Of a stretch of 64,000 bases of DNA, positions 12,701 to 23,545 are shown piece by piece. The notes beneath the pieces were generated by a model, which saw nothing but the letters and a program-made list of their open reading frames with translations, had not been told where the DNA came from and did not search any database. A program made the position numbers and the translations under genes. Each line of letters starts with the position of its first letter. The first letter of the stretch is position 1. The DNA lies in the NCBI RefSeq assembly GCF_963678975.1, contig NC_089281.1, positions 28,293,151-28,357,150 on the forward strand, given 5' to 3'. The stretch comes from Dysidea avara (Eukaryota; Porifera; Demospongiae; Dictyoceratida; Dysideidae).

Positions 12701-12900
12701 GCCTTAAATTTGCATTCCCATTTGTTTGTAATACATTCTTTTTTCTTTTTTTATCATCACCTTATGTCCATCCAAAGTACAGACAAAGTTGGTAATGAAA
12801 TTTTTGGGAGAGGTCGGGTCCCCTTTCTTATAAAGTAATATAGTTCTCCCTTGGCACCATCCTTTTTTAAGTTCACGAACGTGAATTTGTGTGACTTGAT
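9780..12900 (-). mobile_element. Decayed RLE-type non-LTR retrotransposon (R2/NeSL-like)
   Basis: Reading right to left, frames broken by stops and indels encode consecutive parts of a reverse transcriptase and then a restriction-like endonuclease. Near 12780-12870 the frame reads RTILLYKKGDPTSP. At 12060-12310 it reads HPVTLTSVFGKLFHRIL, then SVQKGYLYRVNGTIEHIF. Near 11880-11930 the RT motif B region reads as SxTLSPLLFYLGINPF. Near 11190-11220 it reads DLTVISKDVKSHQQ, where the motif C aspartates are degraded, and further on CIKFLGCTIS. At 10000-10390 comes HILTGCP followed by RPDLVVVSNNSICLFELTIP, matching the [KR]PD...E/D core of the RLE nuclease. The CxxC half of the zinc knuckle is missing compared with the second copy. 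A palindromic element (12315-12770), and probably another near 11500-11860, interrupt it. It is clearly inactive. Confidence 0.78.
12315..12770. mobile_element. 456-bp near-perfect palindrome inserted in RT gene
   Basis: The arms at 12315 to about 12540 and about 12545 to 12770 are reverse complements for about 225 bp, with only scattered mismatches and almost no loop. The outer ends read TGGACATAAGG and CCTTATGTCCA. The reverse transcriptase reading frame of the host retrotransposon stops at one side and resumes at the other, so this is an insertion, most likely a fold-back MITE. Confidence 0.8.
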
Positions 12901-13035
12901 AGCACTGCTGACATGTGAGCTGACACTGTTACACTCTGATGGCTTTTACCGAACCTGTACAGAATAGAAGAATAGCCGGAAAATAATTGAAGAATACGGA
13001 TATTTAGAGCTGACAGTAACCAAATGCGGGTGGTG

Positions 13036-13068
13036 GACGGGAAACAGAGAATTTATTTGGAGTGGCCT
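13036..13068. repeat. Terminal-repeat fragment of a dispersed MITE
   Basis: This stretch contains GGAGTGGCCTTA preceded by a GGGAAACA segment, matching the ends of the inverted-repeat element at 41887-42240. It is a solitary end or a truncated copy. Confidence 0.5.
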
Positions 13069-13218
13069 TAAGACCATTATCAGATAAACAAGTGTGAGTA
13101 CACTAAACAAACAAACAAACAAACAAAAAAAATGAGCGTGTGAAGTAACCATGCTGCATATTTGGCAAGAGTTCCAAATGCAGCATGATTTCTATTTTTC
13201 GCTCAAAGCACTCAATGT

Positions 13219-14361
13219 GCACAAAGAAGCGTTCTCACAGTGATTGATTGCTGCCATCGCGCACAAGAGAATAAACATCTTAATGATTAAGACAAAATAT
13301 ACATTACAAGCATACAGGGGCCTAGACACAGGGGTACCATGTGCTGATGGATCAGTACAGGAGCCCTGGCAAACTAAAATTAAATTACAATATACCAAAA
13401 AAAAAAAAATATATATATATATATAATACTTAAAGTTTACCTAAGGTGATCTAAAAGATCCCAGTCCGGGGAGGCTCTAGAATTAAAAATTCTATAAGAA
13501 CAGGACACAGCAATGCGAGCTGCCTGCTCGAACAAGGATCTTACAGTTTTCTTTGGCAGTTCACAAGCAGTATAGCCACTTGAGCAATTATTTCTGACAA
13601 AAGTGGCCTAAACAACCAATTTCAATGGGAACAAGGTTGACGGTTAACCCAGAAAGCTGGAGGTCATATTGCAAGGAGTTATATATCGATCTTCCTTTCT
13701 AGCTCTAGCAGCAAGAAGATGTTGCTGGGTATTAGCTGGTACCGTCAATTCAAGCAAACAAATGGAATCATTAGAAACCAATACCAAGTCTATCCTGCTG
13801 AGGGTGGAGGAAAGATTGGTTGGGATGGCACTAGGGGGGTTGGAACTAGCAAGATAACCTGGAAGGTCAGCGTAAAGTTTGAATGTTTCAGGTAAATGCT
13901 GTTGGAGCCCATGAACAAGCACCTGTAAAACTAAATCAAGTCTCCAGGTATACCTGCCTTGATCTAGAGCAGCAGGACAGCCAGTCAAAATATGGTTTGT
14001 TGTGGATTGAGGAGCTTGACAAAGGGCACATCTAGGATCAGTAATGATGTTCCATCTGGCCAGGTTCATAGGGGTTGGCAGAGTGTCACAACCAGCATGT
14101 AGCAGAAAGGACAGCTGTTTTTCAGGGAGGCCATGCATCAATCTCTTCCACAGAGGGCAAGCTTGCTCCAGAGTGACAATATCTAAAAATTTATTCTGAA
14201 CAGTTAATGGCTCCAATTTTGATTTCTAATATTCAATGTGAGCAGAACGTAAGTTGTGGCGTGCATGGTTCTTGAAAAGTTGCAGAGTGAATGTTGGCAA
14301 CTGAAGCCTTCAACACAAAGAGGCGTTCTCACAGTGATTGATTGCTGCCATCGTGCACAAG
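13219..14361 (-). mobile_element. 3' fragment of RLE retrotransposon inside a 48-bp duplication
   Basis: The minus-strand frame at 13644-14216 encodes about 190 aa of the same family as the element at 9780-12900. It keeps the zinc knuckle (CALC...H...C spaced C-x2-C-x8-H-x4-C) and the RLE nuclease region. The catalytic RPD has become RID in this copy, while the ELT partner residues remain. The segment is flanked by direct repeats at about 13219-13267 and 14314-14361 (roughly 46 of 48 identical), consistent with a long target-site duplication. The 3' end near 13400 carries an A/T-rich tail. The right-hand repeat lies only about 125 bp from the F-box gene start. Confidence 0.75.
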
Positions 14362-14485
14362 CATTGTACTGCGCATGTGCATGAGTCGCCCACCTGATGT
14401 CGTCTACTATTTGCGGTTGGGCGCACTGGAGACCTCACGTCGGACCTAGCTCACAGCCTCATCTTCGAGTGTTCACAATCTCGAT

Positions 14486-16426
14486 ATGTTTGTTGAGTTA
14501 CCAGCTGAATTAGTAGTTCTTATAATATCGTTTATGTCAACTGTTCGCGACAAGATAAGACTGAGATGCGTCTCAAGGAAGCTACGAAGTATCTGTGAAA
14601 CACCGTCATTGTGGCACAAGTTTGAATGGCCCTGTTATGAGGATTGTGATCGTGACGAGTTGTGTATACAGACTGTGTTAAAGTCGTGTGGTGAACATGT
14701 GCAGCTACTGTCCTTTCCAGACCATGTGCCGCCCTCAAAATTAATTAAGTTTCTAGACCATTGCAGGAACGTTACACAGCTAAATATACCTACGACCGAG
14801 TTAGATCTTGAGCAAGTAAAAGGTATTTTGGATAACATGAAACAACTACAGAAGCTGGACACCAAGTGGAACCGTGAAACATGGCGGCTTTTAACAGTAA
14901 CATTTAATACAAACTTGAAGGAGCTAACTGTTCGAGTAAAAATGCACGTAATGGGTGGGAACACGGGTTATCAAATGGTGAACACTGGCCCCTTTGTAGC
15001 TCCAATATATTCGTGGGTAAAAGAATGGATGGATAAAGAATTTGTTCCACAACGTATTAATTTCATAACTTCAAGCTTTGATCATGAGTTTTGTACGTTA
15101 GCAAGTGAAATGTTAAGAGTATGGTTAATATTAAACTGTGACTCACCACCTGGCCATAGTGGTTTCCTCAAGTTCTACAATAAGAAGTCTCTTGATTTAT
15201 TCCCCAATATTCCAGAATTTCAGATAGAGTTTGGTCAAACTGCTGTTCTTCCCATTGCAAAAACTAGTGACTTTGGAGTGCTAGGCTTAGATATAGAGTG
15301 TCCATGGGTGTTCCTTACCAGTTGTGTGCATGGTGGTGAGACAGTGTATAAGGCAGCATGTATGCAATCTTGTGAAGAAGAATTAAAATTTGTCAGTCCT
15401 CCCATCTTTAATTATGTGGTTGATTTTGATTTATCATGTTGCCATTGTTTACTTTCTGGTCACTTGGAACAAGTGGCATTTGCTTGTCCTAACCTTCAAC
15501 GACTAAGCTTATGGTCTAGTAAGAAGTGTCTGACAAGTTTACAAGGTTTGCGATCAATTGCTAGCTACTGTTGCAATCTGCAAGGGCTCAACTTAATTGG
15601 CATTACAGAAGTAGAAGATAAGGTGCAGTTTTGGGATGTGTTGAGTGGTATGAAGCTGACCCATTTGGCATTGGAAATATGTATAACAGAGCCAAGTACT
15701 GGTGATGAGAAAATCAAAACGATTGAACTATTTCATAAATTAGTCACTCTGATAGCAATTGAATTAAATTCTAATTGGTTTTGTGATACCTGTAAAAGCC
15801 TTAGGGACAAAGAGTCCATTTTGGTTGCTCACTTTCCATCACTTGAATTCTGCATCGTATCTGATATTCACCCTATGGCTATGCAAGGTGTTATCAATAC
15901 CTGTAAGAAATTAAAATATCTTAATTGTGAATATGCTACAGGAGAAATGTTTTCAACAGTTAATCACTGCAGTTTACAACAGCTGTGCTTCCACTCACTA
16001 AGAATTGATATCCTCGAAACATTTATGAGTACAATATCAGCTCATGGCGGACTTGTACATGTGGTGTTAGATGTAAATTCTGTGACCAGTGAAGGTATTG
16101 CTGCTCTTATAATGAATTCTCCTAACCTACTAACATTTCATATTTATGTGAAGTGCATTGAAGGACTTGATAAAGAAAATCTTCAATGTACTCTTAAAGA
16201 AACATTTCATAATAGAAAGTTGTTTACTATGGGAGGTTACAAACTAGAGGAAGCACATTACTATGAATATGAGCAGCACACAAACTTACTGTCCTTGTGG
16301 AATTATCCTTTTTGGGATGAGGTTGAAGTGGGGAGTACCCCTGAAGACACCGACGTACTTACTATTGCTGACTTTGACAAGTATCCAGATACCTATCTCA
16401 TTGAAGAGTTTGGATTACTTTGGTAA
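14486..16426 (+). CDS. F-box/leucine-rich repeat protein
   Basis: A single uninterrupted ORF of 646 aa, unusual among the intron-rich genes here. Residues 3-45 form an F-box (LPAELVVLIISFM, then RLRCVSRKLRSICETPSLW), the Skp1-binding part of SCF ubiquitin ligases. The rest has degenerate leucine-rich repeats, for example LQRLSLWSSKKC, LQGLNLIG and LTHLALEI, as in FBXL substrate adaptors. The first ATG of the ORF puts the F-box at the extreme N-terminus, as is usual. The protein ends in an acidic, aromatic tail (EEFGLLW). The lack of introns could reflect an origin by retroposition or simply a one-exon family. A retrotransposon fragment and its target duplication end about 125 bp upstream, so its promoter is short or partly derived from flanking repeats. 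The substrate is unknown. Confidence 0.85.
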   Translation: MFVELPAELVVLIISFMSTVRDKIRLRCVSRKLRSICETPSLWHKFEWPCYEDCDRDELCIQTVLKSCGEHVQLLSFPDHVPPSKLIKFLDHCRNVTQLNIPTTELDLEQVKGILDNMKQLQKLDTKWNRETWRLLTVTFNTNLKELTVRVKMHVMGGNTGYQMVNTGPFVAPIYSWVKEWMDKEFVPQRINFITSSFDHEFCTLASEMLRVWLILNCDSPPGHSGFLKFYNKKSLDLFPNIPEFQIEFGQTAVLPIAKTSDFGVLGLDIECPWVFLTSCVHGGETVYKAACMQSCEEELKFVSPPIFNYVVDFDLSCCHCLLSGHLEQVAFACPNLQRLSLWSSKKCLTSLQGLRSIASYCCNLQGLNLIGITEVEDKVQFWDVLSGMKLTHLALEICITEPSTGDEKIKTIELFHKLVTLIAIELNSNWFCDTCKSLRDKESILVAHFPSLEFCIVSDIHPMAMQGVINTCKKLKYLNCEYATGEMFSTVNHCSLQQLCFHSLRIDILETFMSTISAHGGLVHVVLDVNSVTSEGIAALIMNSPNLLTFHIYVKCIEGLDKENLQCTLKETFHNRKLFTMGGYKLEEAHYYEYEQHTNLLSLWNYPFWDEVEVGSTPEDTDVLTIADFDKYPDTYLIEEFGLLW

Positions 16427-18865
16427 TCTGTTGGCCTTAATGATTGTCAACTGGTATAAGCATTGATTATAGTAATATGTCTCGCTTCATAGTTTCCTAT
16501 GCATGCACGTATATGCCAAGCTAGTGTTGTTTCTATTATATCTTAGTATTTCATCCTTTATTTGTGTTGTTGTAAAATGTGTTGGTGAACTATTGCCAAT
16601 TTTATTGTATTTTTGTGCAAGCCAGGAGAGTCCAGGTATGTTTAGTATTACACTTGACTATATGCACATGTGTAGTATATTGATTAACTTTCATGCTCAT
16701 GTGTACACTTTAGTTTGCAAAGCTATAGGACTGAAATGAAAGTCTGATGCACATGCACAAGGCTAACTATATGTAATATGGCTAGCTGACTCATTTTTTG
16801 CCTGCTTGCTTTTAATGATCTTATTGTGCTTACTCTCAAACAGTGCCCATGCTGCACTTAACAATGGACAATTTAATTACATTTTATAGCTGCTGGTAAA
16901 TTGATACCTACTAACAATTAAGTAATTACCAACTACTGCTGCACATGTTTTATATAATTGCAAAAAGAAAACATTGATCTCACATCAAGTTGAGGAGATA
17001 TGACATAGCTGAATGGTCTATTGATAAAGTATGATTTATAGCACATCAAAAGATGATTCATATAGCACATCAAAATATGTAAATTTCAAATTTAAGCATA
17101 AGGTTGCTATGGAAGGATATTTGTTGCAACAGTGAGTTATATAGTTACAGGTCAAGACGAAGAACAGGTTTAATTTCAAGTCACACATTGGTCTTTTTTC
17201 CTTTTATATACGTAGTTTGGAACTGCATGTAAAATATATTGAATGTTTTATTAGAGTAGTTTACTGTTTATTTTTCTGATTTTTCAACAACTGGGGGGAG
17301 GGGGTATGCACTGCTTTTTGAATATGAACATGTTAACAAGACCTGCAATATATCCACCTGCATGGTACCAAAAGATAACAAAAAGCTAAGGCTTAGTGTG
17401 ACCAGACTTTTTTGGCCGTACTTTTGCCTCCACATGGGAGAATAGGTGTCTGGGCACTGACAAGACTAACCAAGAATCACAATTGCCACTCAAACATATA
17501 GACTAATAAGGCTACAGGAATTGATCCAGGGGGTCATAACTTGGAATACACAAGAAACACAGCCTAGGGGAGTTGCATGGGAGTTGAAAATGGCGTAGCT
17601 TTATTGGGTTAATTGTGAGCTTTGTGTACAACCACGTAGGCAGTCACATGGTGCATGATTATGCAATGGTGCATGATTATGCAAAGGCAAAAAATTAATC
17701 CAGAAGTGGAAAAAAATAATAGTACACTGCTGCTACGTATGTGAAATACTAGTCTTATTGTATTTTTTAAACAACAGATTTTGCTTAGTTGTTTCTGTTT
17801 TTTTTTGTTTTTTTTGCAGACGGCACAGAGGAAATCTGATGCATGTGCAGAGACAAGTGATTACCCACATTGAATACCAATGTCATTACCAGCAGTGGCA
17901 ATCCCAATATAATTAGTACATTTATTTACATTATGTAATTGTTTTACATTATATATTTTACACGTTGTAAATGCTTGTTGACAGGATCTCTCTAAAATGT
18001 AGAAATGTGGACAGTAAATGACATTTAATGTAGAAAAATGTGAGGTTAGTACTAAAACCCTAAACTGAGACATCTTGCATTCTTTACACAACAGCAAATT
18101 CATGCAAGCAAATAAATATCTATATATTATCATTGACTCAAAACTATCATTGATAAACATATTAACTTGCAAAAAGTTTTATCATTTCTTAGACATAATC
18201 TATATCATTGCCAAAACATTAGATGCCTTAAGTAAGGCTACTATTGTAGAGTATATATGCTGTGACAACATGGGCTCCCCACCGTACTCATGCAGAAGAA
18301 CATAATCTGAACATCAATAAATATATATCCAGCATTGAGCAGCAAGACTTGTAATGGACATCGAGGCACCATGTTAGACTTTTCAACTTACACAGCAGTG
18401 TCACTACTATGTCATCCAACCTGAGATACTATAGTTACATCACAGAAGGAACACATTGAAAGAGTTCAGAAAGCATACGCCATTGTGTAGGCATAATTGA
18501 GTGCAGGCACTGCTGATAATGACATCATGCACCGTGACATGCAACATTGAACTAATTGCCAAGGAAAAATTAATTCAGAAATAAAAATAGTACACTGCTG
18601 CTATTAAAAACACTTGAGCTACTGTCTTTTTCTAGCAACAAATTTTGTTTTTCCGGCCGGCAATTTAATTGTGTTATCCATGTTTTTTTTTGCAGAAAGC
18701 GGCATGTGACACAGGATCATGACCCACATTAATTCAGTACAAGAGCACAAGCATTGTGCAATACTGAATTATAGCATTCAAGTCCAATTTTGAAAGAAAA
18801 TTCAGTATGAGATATATATTCAGATAGCTACTGTAGGTAAAAAAAAAAGAAGCTAGTATCAAGGT
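16427..18865. other. Intergenic, with a dispersed direct repeat
   Basis: No gene recognised. Segments at about 17685-17885 and 18561-18741 are related: both contain AATAGTACACTGCTGCTA, then a T-rich stretch, TTTTTTGCAGA, and later ACCCACATT. They look like two degenerate copies of a repeat about 190 bp long. Confidence 0.5.
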
Positions 18866-18869
18866 CAGT

Positions 18870-18896
18870 GAATTCTAATTACCCACCTTATTTCAG
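18870..18896 (+). promoter_or_regulatory. Conserved block upstream of SDR gene 2
   Basis: Nearly identical to 4475-4500 and again placed about 45 bp before the start codon; ends in CTTATTTCAG, like a splice acceptor. Confidence 0.45.
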
Positions 18897-18940
18897 CAAT
18901 TACCTGAAAAAAGGGCGAGTATTAGCCTCTTGAAGTATCC

Positions 18941-21900
18941 ATGGTGTCTGTATATAATAAAGTTGCTTTAGTCACTGGTGCTGCCAAGGGAATCGGCCTT
19001 ACCATAAGTAAGGCGTTGCTAGAGAAGAGAGGAAAGGTACGGTAATACAGACTCATATTGGTTATACCTCGTACTCCTCCAGGTTGCTCTGCTCGACATC
19101 CAAGAGGAAGCAGGCCAAGAAGCTTGTGAAACACTGCGTAAGGTATACGGCAAGGACAGGGTGACGTTTTACAAGTGTGACGTCACTTCAGCAGAGAACC
19201 TTGTAAGATGTGTGTGTATTCAAGCTATTTTATATGCTAGAATTGTTTATATTCCTAGAGATCTGTTTTCGAGAAGACTGTAGCAAAGTTTGGCAAGCTA
19301 GACATAGTAGTGAACAATGCTGGAGTTGTTGAGGAAATAAATTGGCGTAAGGCAGTAGATATTAACTTGGTATGCACTGCTTGTCACTTTGTGTGCAGTA
19401 TGTAACAATGTGTGTGGGTGCAAGGGGGTGTCACATAGGCTCTTGCTGTAGGTCGATCTGCAACTGCAGTCAAACTCAAAAGAGTCAGTGGTCAATTGTT
19501 CTACAATGGTCAAGGCAAGACGAAGAGGTCAAAATCGAGGTCAAAACCCACAATCAAAAAAATCAAGTATACATAACTCACAAGACATAAGAATCTCCAA
19601 CAAGGTGTTTCAAAGCTCTAGCAGACATTTTGTTATGATTGTAATCAGAGTATGGGGTAACTAGTTACTTTTGTAACTAAGTTACATAAATTATTCACAT
19701 CCTTTGTAGGAAAAATGTAACAAATTCACAACAGCAATAGTTACACGGTAACTATAGTGATCAACCAGAACACTCTTCAATTTTTGCACCATACATATTG
19801 TAGACACACTCTGTGTACTGTTCTTTGTGATTTAGTTTGAGTAACAAACTGAGCTGACCACAGAATTATTATTTTCAGGAAGTGTACATATGTTCAGTTC
19901 TATTCTTCCCTTGCTAAGGCATATCTGAGAATAATAATCATTAACACATGTTGTAACTTATATAGTAAAAAAGTAACTGCAAGTTACATGGGATAAAAGT
20001 AACGAGTAAATAGTAACTAGTTGCTTTTTTGAAGTAACTATCCCAATTTTGATTGTACCTGACGTTTCTTTCATAACTGTTGGTACCATGCATCAAGAAA
20101 TTAATAATATTGAAACTAGGGAAATCAAACAGCGGTCAAAACTTTGAAAGGAAATGCTCAAGTCAAACACGCTTCAAGTCACAGGTTATGCCAGGTCAAG
20201 ACTTTGACCACAGTTGCACATTCATTTTTCCCCTCAGCAATTAATATAGCTATATGTTGTGATTATGGTCAATTTACACAGAAACTGCAGAATTACTTAT
20301 TATTAATTAATTTATTTTATAATCTGTAATTAATATATGCATTATACACTCTAATTGAGGTTTGCATATTAAATTCAAATAATGGTAATAGATCATGTAC
20401 CTACGTAACACCCTCATGTGTGTGTGTGGTGTGTGTTTAAGTGCTTTATTGTTGCTTCCAGTCAGCAGTCATCCAGGGAACATATTTAGGCATTGAGTTT
20501 ATGTCAAAACAAAATAACGCTCAAGGTGGATTAGTAGTTAACATATCATCATATGCAGGTATATACTATGGTGTGTGTGCGTGGGTGGGTGTGTGTTGTG
20601 TGTGTGTGTGTGTAACAACTAAGCCAATCTTTGCAGGTTTGCTGCCAGAACCAACAACACCAGTCTACAGTGCAACCAAGGCTGGAGTAATAGCATTCAC
20701 TGAATCATTACGTGTAAGCAATTACACTATAGTAGTAAATTTGTGTCAGGAGAAATTTTAGTGAAACCTAATTGTACAGTACAATAGTACTGTATAGTAG
20801 GGATCACGAAGATTTGGGCTTTCTTGCCCAAAAATATCACCCCGAATCCAACCTCACTATTTCTTTATGATAGCTTGGCGTAATCAAATCCAAACATTCT
20901 TTCAGAGCAACGCCAAATGCTTCCAACAAGTTTCTATGCAATTTTTATTTAATGACTAACTAACTGAGAAATCAAATGCAGTGAAACAAGGGAGGTCAAA
21001 AACTTTGTACTTTACCATATAGGGGGAAACTTTGGCGAGGGTAAACTTTGGCAAATAAGCCAGCTAAATTGCATTTGGTGAAATATACTTTGGCAAATTC
21101 GAATTCAATCTTTAGCTATGAAGATGCCAATCTCAGGCGCTATGAGTAATTGGTGGGTTAAACTTTGGCGAATTTGTAGCACATCGCCAAATTCTCCAGA
21201 GTTTCCCTCTGTACGGTAATGAGTTGTGCAAGAGTTTTGACTAACCTTCCCTTTTATTAAAATTAATAATCAGTGTATGAACTGCTAAGTAGTGTTGTTC
21301 TTTAGTCGATTACTACAAGTGATGGAGTTAGAGTGAACTGTGTCTGTCCCACTTGGGTTGATACTGATATGGGAAACATGGTCTTAGGAGAATATGCTAG
21401 TGACAGAGTAAAGGAAACAGTAAAGCGTGCGACACTATTGAGGTAATGAAATGTACCAGTTATTGTTAAGCTACCAGGGATTTAGCAACACGAATGACAA
21501 TTTGTGAAGCATAATTTGATATGCAAAGCATGCTCTATATAGGCCTGCAGAAATTTTTTGTAAATTTAAAAATGGTAACACTTTGACAGAATTTTATTTA
21601 AAAATACATTTTATTTGAGTACACAACTGCTATATTAGAGATTATCAATCTTAAAAAGTGGGGGCTAAGCTCCTCTCTAAAATAATAATAGGTTCTAGCC
21701 CTGCCGGTAGCCTTCCCTGTTGCTATGCCTATGTAAACTATACAGCAGCCGCTTCGCTGCTTGCTGCTGTTGCTGGTGTGTTATTGCTACGCAGAAATGT
21801 TATAGTCAGCCACTGTATCGTACAATATTATTATGTTGTTGAAACTTTGGTAACTAATCTTAGCTTTGTTCGGCTGGTATCAAATTTAAGTATGCTTTTA

Positions 21901-22346
21901 CACAGCTAAATTAAAATTAGGTTTACCGATTCTGTCATATTTTCCTTTTGCAAAGGTTAGGTATTCAGTAAATGTTCCTTAAAATAAAATGTTTCAGCTC
22001 TCACCATTTCTGGCTAGTGTAGTAAAACATTGTGAGCTATTATTGCAATGAGATAGTTCTACATGGCATGCACAGTAGCATAAATAGCAATGAATTATAA
22101 CCTCTTGGTAGCATATTAGTTTTTTTTTGTTTTTTTTTTTTGAATTTATTACAATACCTTTATTGGTTCAAAAACCAAAATTAATGCTATTTCATCTTCA
22201 GTCCAGAGCTGGTTGCTGATGCAGTCTTATTGCTGGTGCAAGATACAAGCAAGGCTGGAGCTGTAGCGAGAGTGACCCCTCGTAATGGAGTTGACTTTCA
22301 CAAATTTGACAGGAAACCACTATTTATGTTAATGCAAAAGTTGTAG
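18941..22346 (+). CDS. 15-hydroxyprostaglandin dehydrogenase-like SDR, gene 2
   Basis: Paralogue of the SDR at 4535-6469, with the same seven-exon plan and identical intron phases: 18941-19036, 19083-19202, 19259-19369, 20462-20558, 20637-20713, 21306-21442 and 22202-22346, giving 260 aa. The cofactor motif TGAAKGIG is at 12-19, NNAG at 91-94, and YSATK puts Y152 and K156 in the active site. Exon 6 is 9 nt longer than in gene 1 ([10 protein letters not shown] region). Introns are larger: intron 3 is 1.1 kb, and intron 5 carries two dispersed repeats. The exon sequences are much more alike than the introns, which implies a duplication old enough for introns to diverge while both proteins stayed intact. 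Cytosolic NAD-dependent hydroxy-eicosanoid oxidation is inferred from the family only. Confidence 0.88.
20777..20900. repeat. Dispersed repeat copy in SDR2 intron 5
   Basis: The stretch with ACTGTATAGTAGGGATCA followed by TTTGGGCTTTC recurs at about 32320-32400 in an ARMH3 intron; about 100 bp can be aligned by eye. Confidence 0.6.
21013..21218. mobile_element. MITE in SDR2 intron 5
   Basis: Ends are imperfect inverted repeats: TACCATATAGGGGGAAACTT on the left, and on the right the complement of TACCGTACAGAGGGAAACTC. TA lies at both edges. It is noncoding. Confidence 0.6.
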
Positions 22347-22502
22347 TTTTTCTACTGTGTGTATGTGTGTTGTGCGATATCTATGCTGTGACATCTATAA
22401 CGAAGTTTGTGATTTGCGCCGCTAAAACTAAATTATAAACGCCTGCTTGTCACATTCTGGGTGCTAAAAAGCAGTTCACGTGATCTCCTTGTTCGTTTCC
22501 AG

Positions 22503-22624
22503 GAGGTATCCAAATGCCCGTTCAAGTCTCACCAGTCATTAGAGTAAGATCATATCATATATGTGTCTCCCGCGTATGTTGTTTCTTCGTTGTGCTGTGG
22601 ATGTACAAATTGTTTTCCATTTAA
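22503..22624 (+). other. Possible alternative last exon of SDR gene 2
   Basis: Counterpart of 6636-6676. A GTTCGTTTCCAG acceptor is followed by a frame that would continue exon 7 as VTPRGIQMPVQVSPVIRV and run on to a stop at 22624. Conservation with gene 1 fades just where gene 1 has its stop. Confidence 0.35.
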
Positions 22625-22906
22625 AGCACACTTGTCTCTTGATACTTTTTCCTTACAATATTAGTTACATGCGTAACTCCTTTACATGTAGTTCTCACGA
22701 TACGCGCTACTAAGCGCTGGAATCTTATATGGATACAGAAGAAACAGTGAGTGACTAGGTGTTTATGTATTGCACATGCGCTGTATAAAAAGACCATGGA
22801 ACTAAACGTCAGTGTTGCCAGATGATTATTCCAAATGTTCATGTGAAAAATAAATTTTGTTTATAAATAGTTTATAATCCAATGGTCACCCTCTGAAAAC
22901 AGCATG

Positions 22907-23545
22907 TACCAAGCCTAGTCTCGCGTGGCCAGACCGCTTTTTCTCCGTCACGGCGCTTATCGATTAGAGATTATAAGCGCCTACTCCGAAATAGGGTCTG
23001 GTCCAGAATCAATACGTAAACTCGTTTTCACACCCCAAGCAAGAGCTCGGGGTGTTTAATCAACTTTCGTCATAAAACGTATACTTCCTTTTAATTTTCA
23101 AGCCACGTACGCACTGGAAATGCCATGAACCTCGCCATGAACGATAGCCGGTAGAGTCGATGAGAAACACTGAGGCTGGTTTTCTAAAGCTAAAAAGAAC
23201 ATGGGTTGATTCCTTGCTCAGTTCGCCTTTAGCCTTTTCGTTTTCACAAGGAATCGATCCGTGACCCTTATTAACCGTAGAATACCAGCCTCAGTGTCTC
23301 ACATCAACTCTACCGGCTATCGTTCATGGCATTTCCAGTGTGTACGTGGCTTGAAATTTAAAAGGAAGTATACGTTTTATGACGAAAGTTGATTAAACAC
23401 CCCGAGCTCTTGCTTGGGGTGTGAAAACGAGTTTACGTATTGATTCTGGACCAGACCCTATTTCGGAGTAGGCGCTTATAATCTCTAATCGATAAGCGCC
23501 GTGACGGAGAAAAAGCGGTCTGGCTACGCGAGACTATACCAAGCC
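22907..23545. mobile_element. Fold-back element with 9-bp target duplication (MULE-like)
   Basis: The element at 22916-23536 begins TAGTCTCGCG and ends CGCGAGACTA. Its arms, about 260-280 bp each, are almost perfect reverse complements; the loop is under 100 bp. It is flanked on both sides by the identical 9-mer TACCAAGCC (22907-22915 and 23537-23545). Long terminal repeats plus a 9-bp duplication are typical of Mutator-like elements. It carries no transposase, so it is non-autonomous. Confidence 0.85.

Noticed and set aside
14532..14964. Minus-strand ORFs over the F-box gene
   Set aside because: Antisense shadows of a convincing 646-codon gene.
18360..18490. Frame with HIERVQKAYAIV resembling a LINE RT C-terminus
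   Set aside because: Only about 12 residues fit; too short to call an element.
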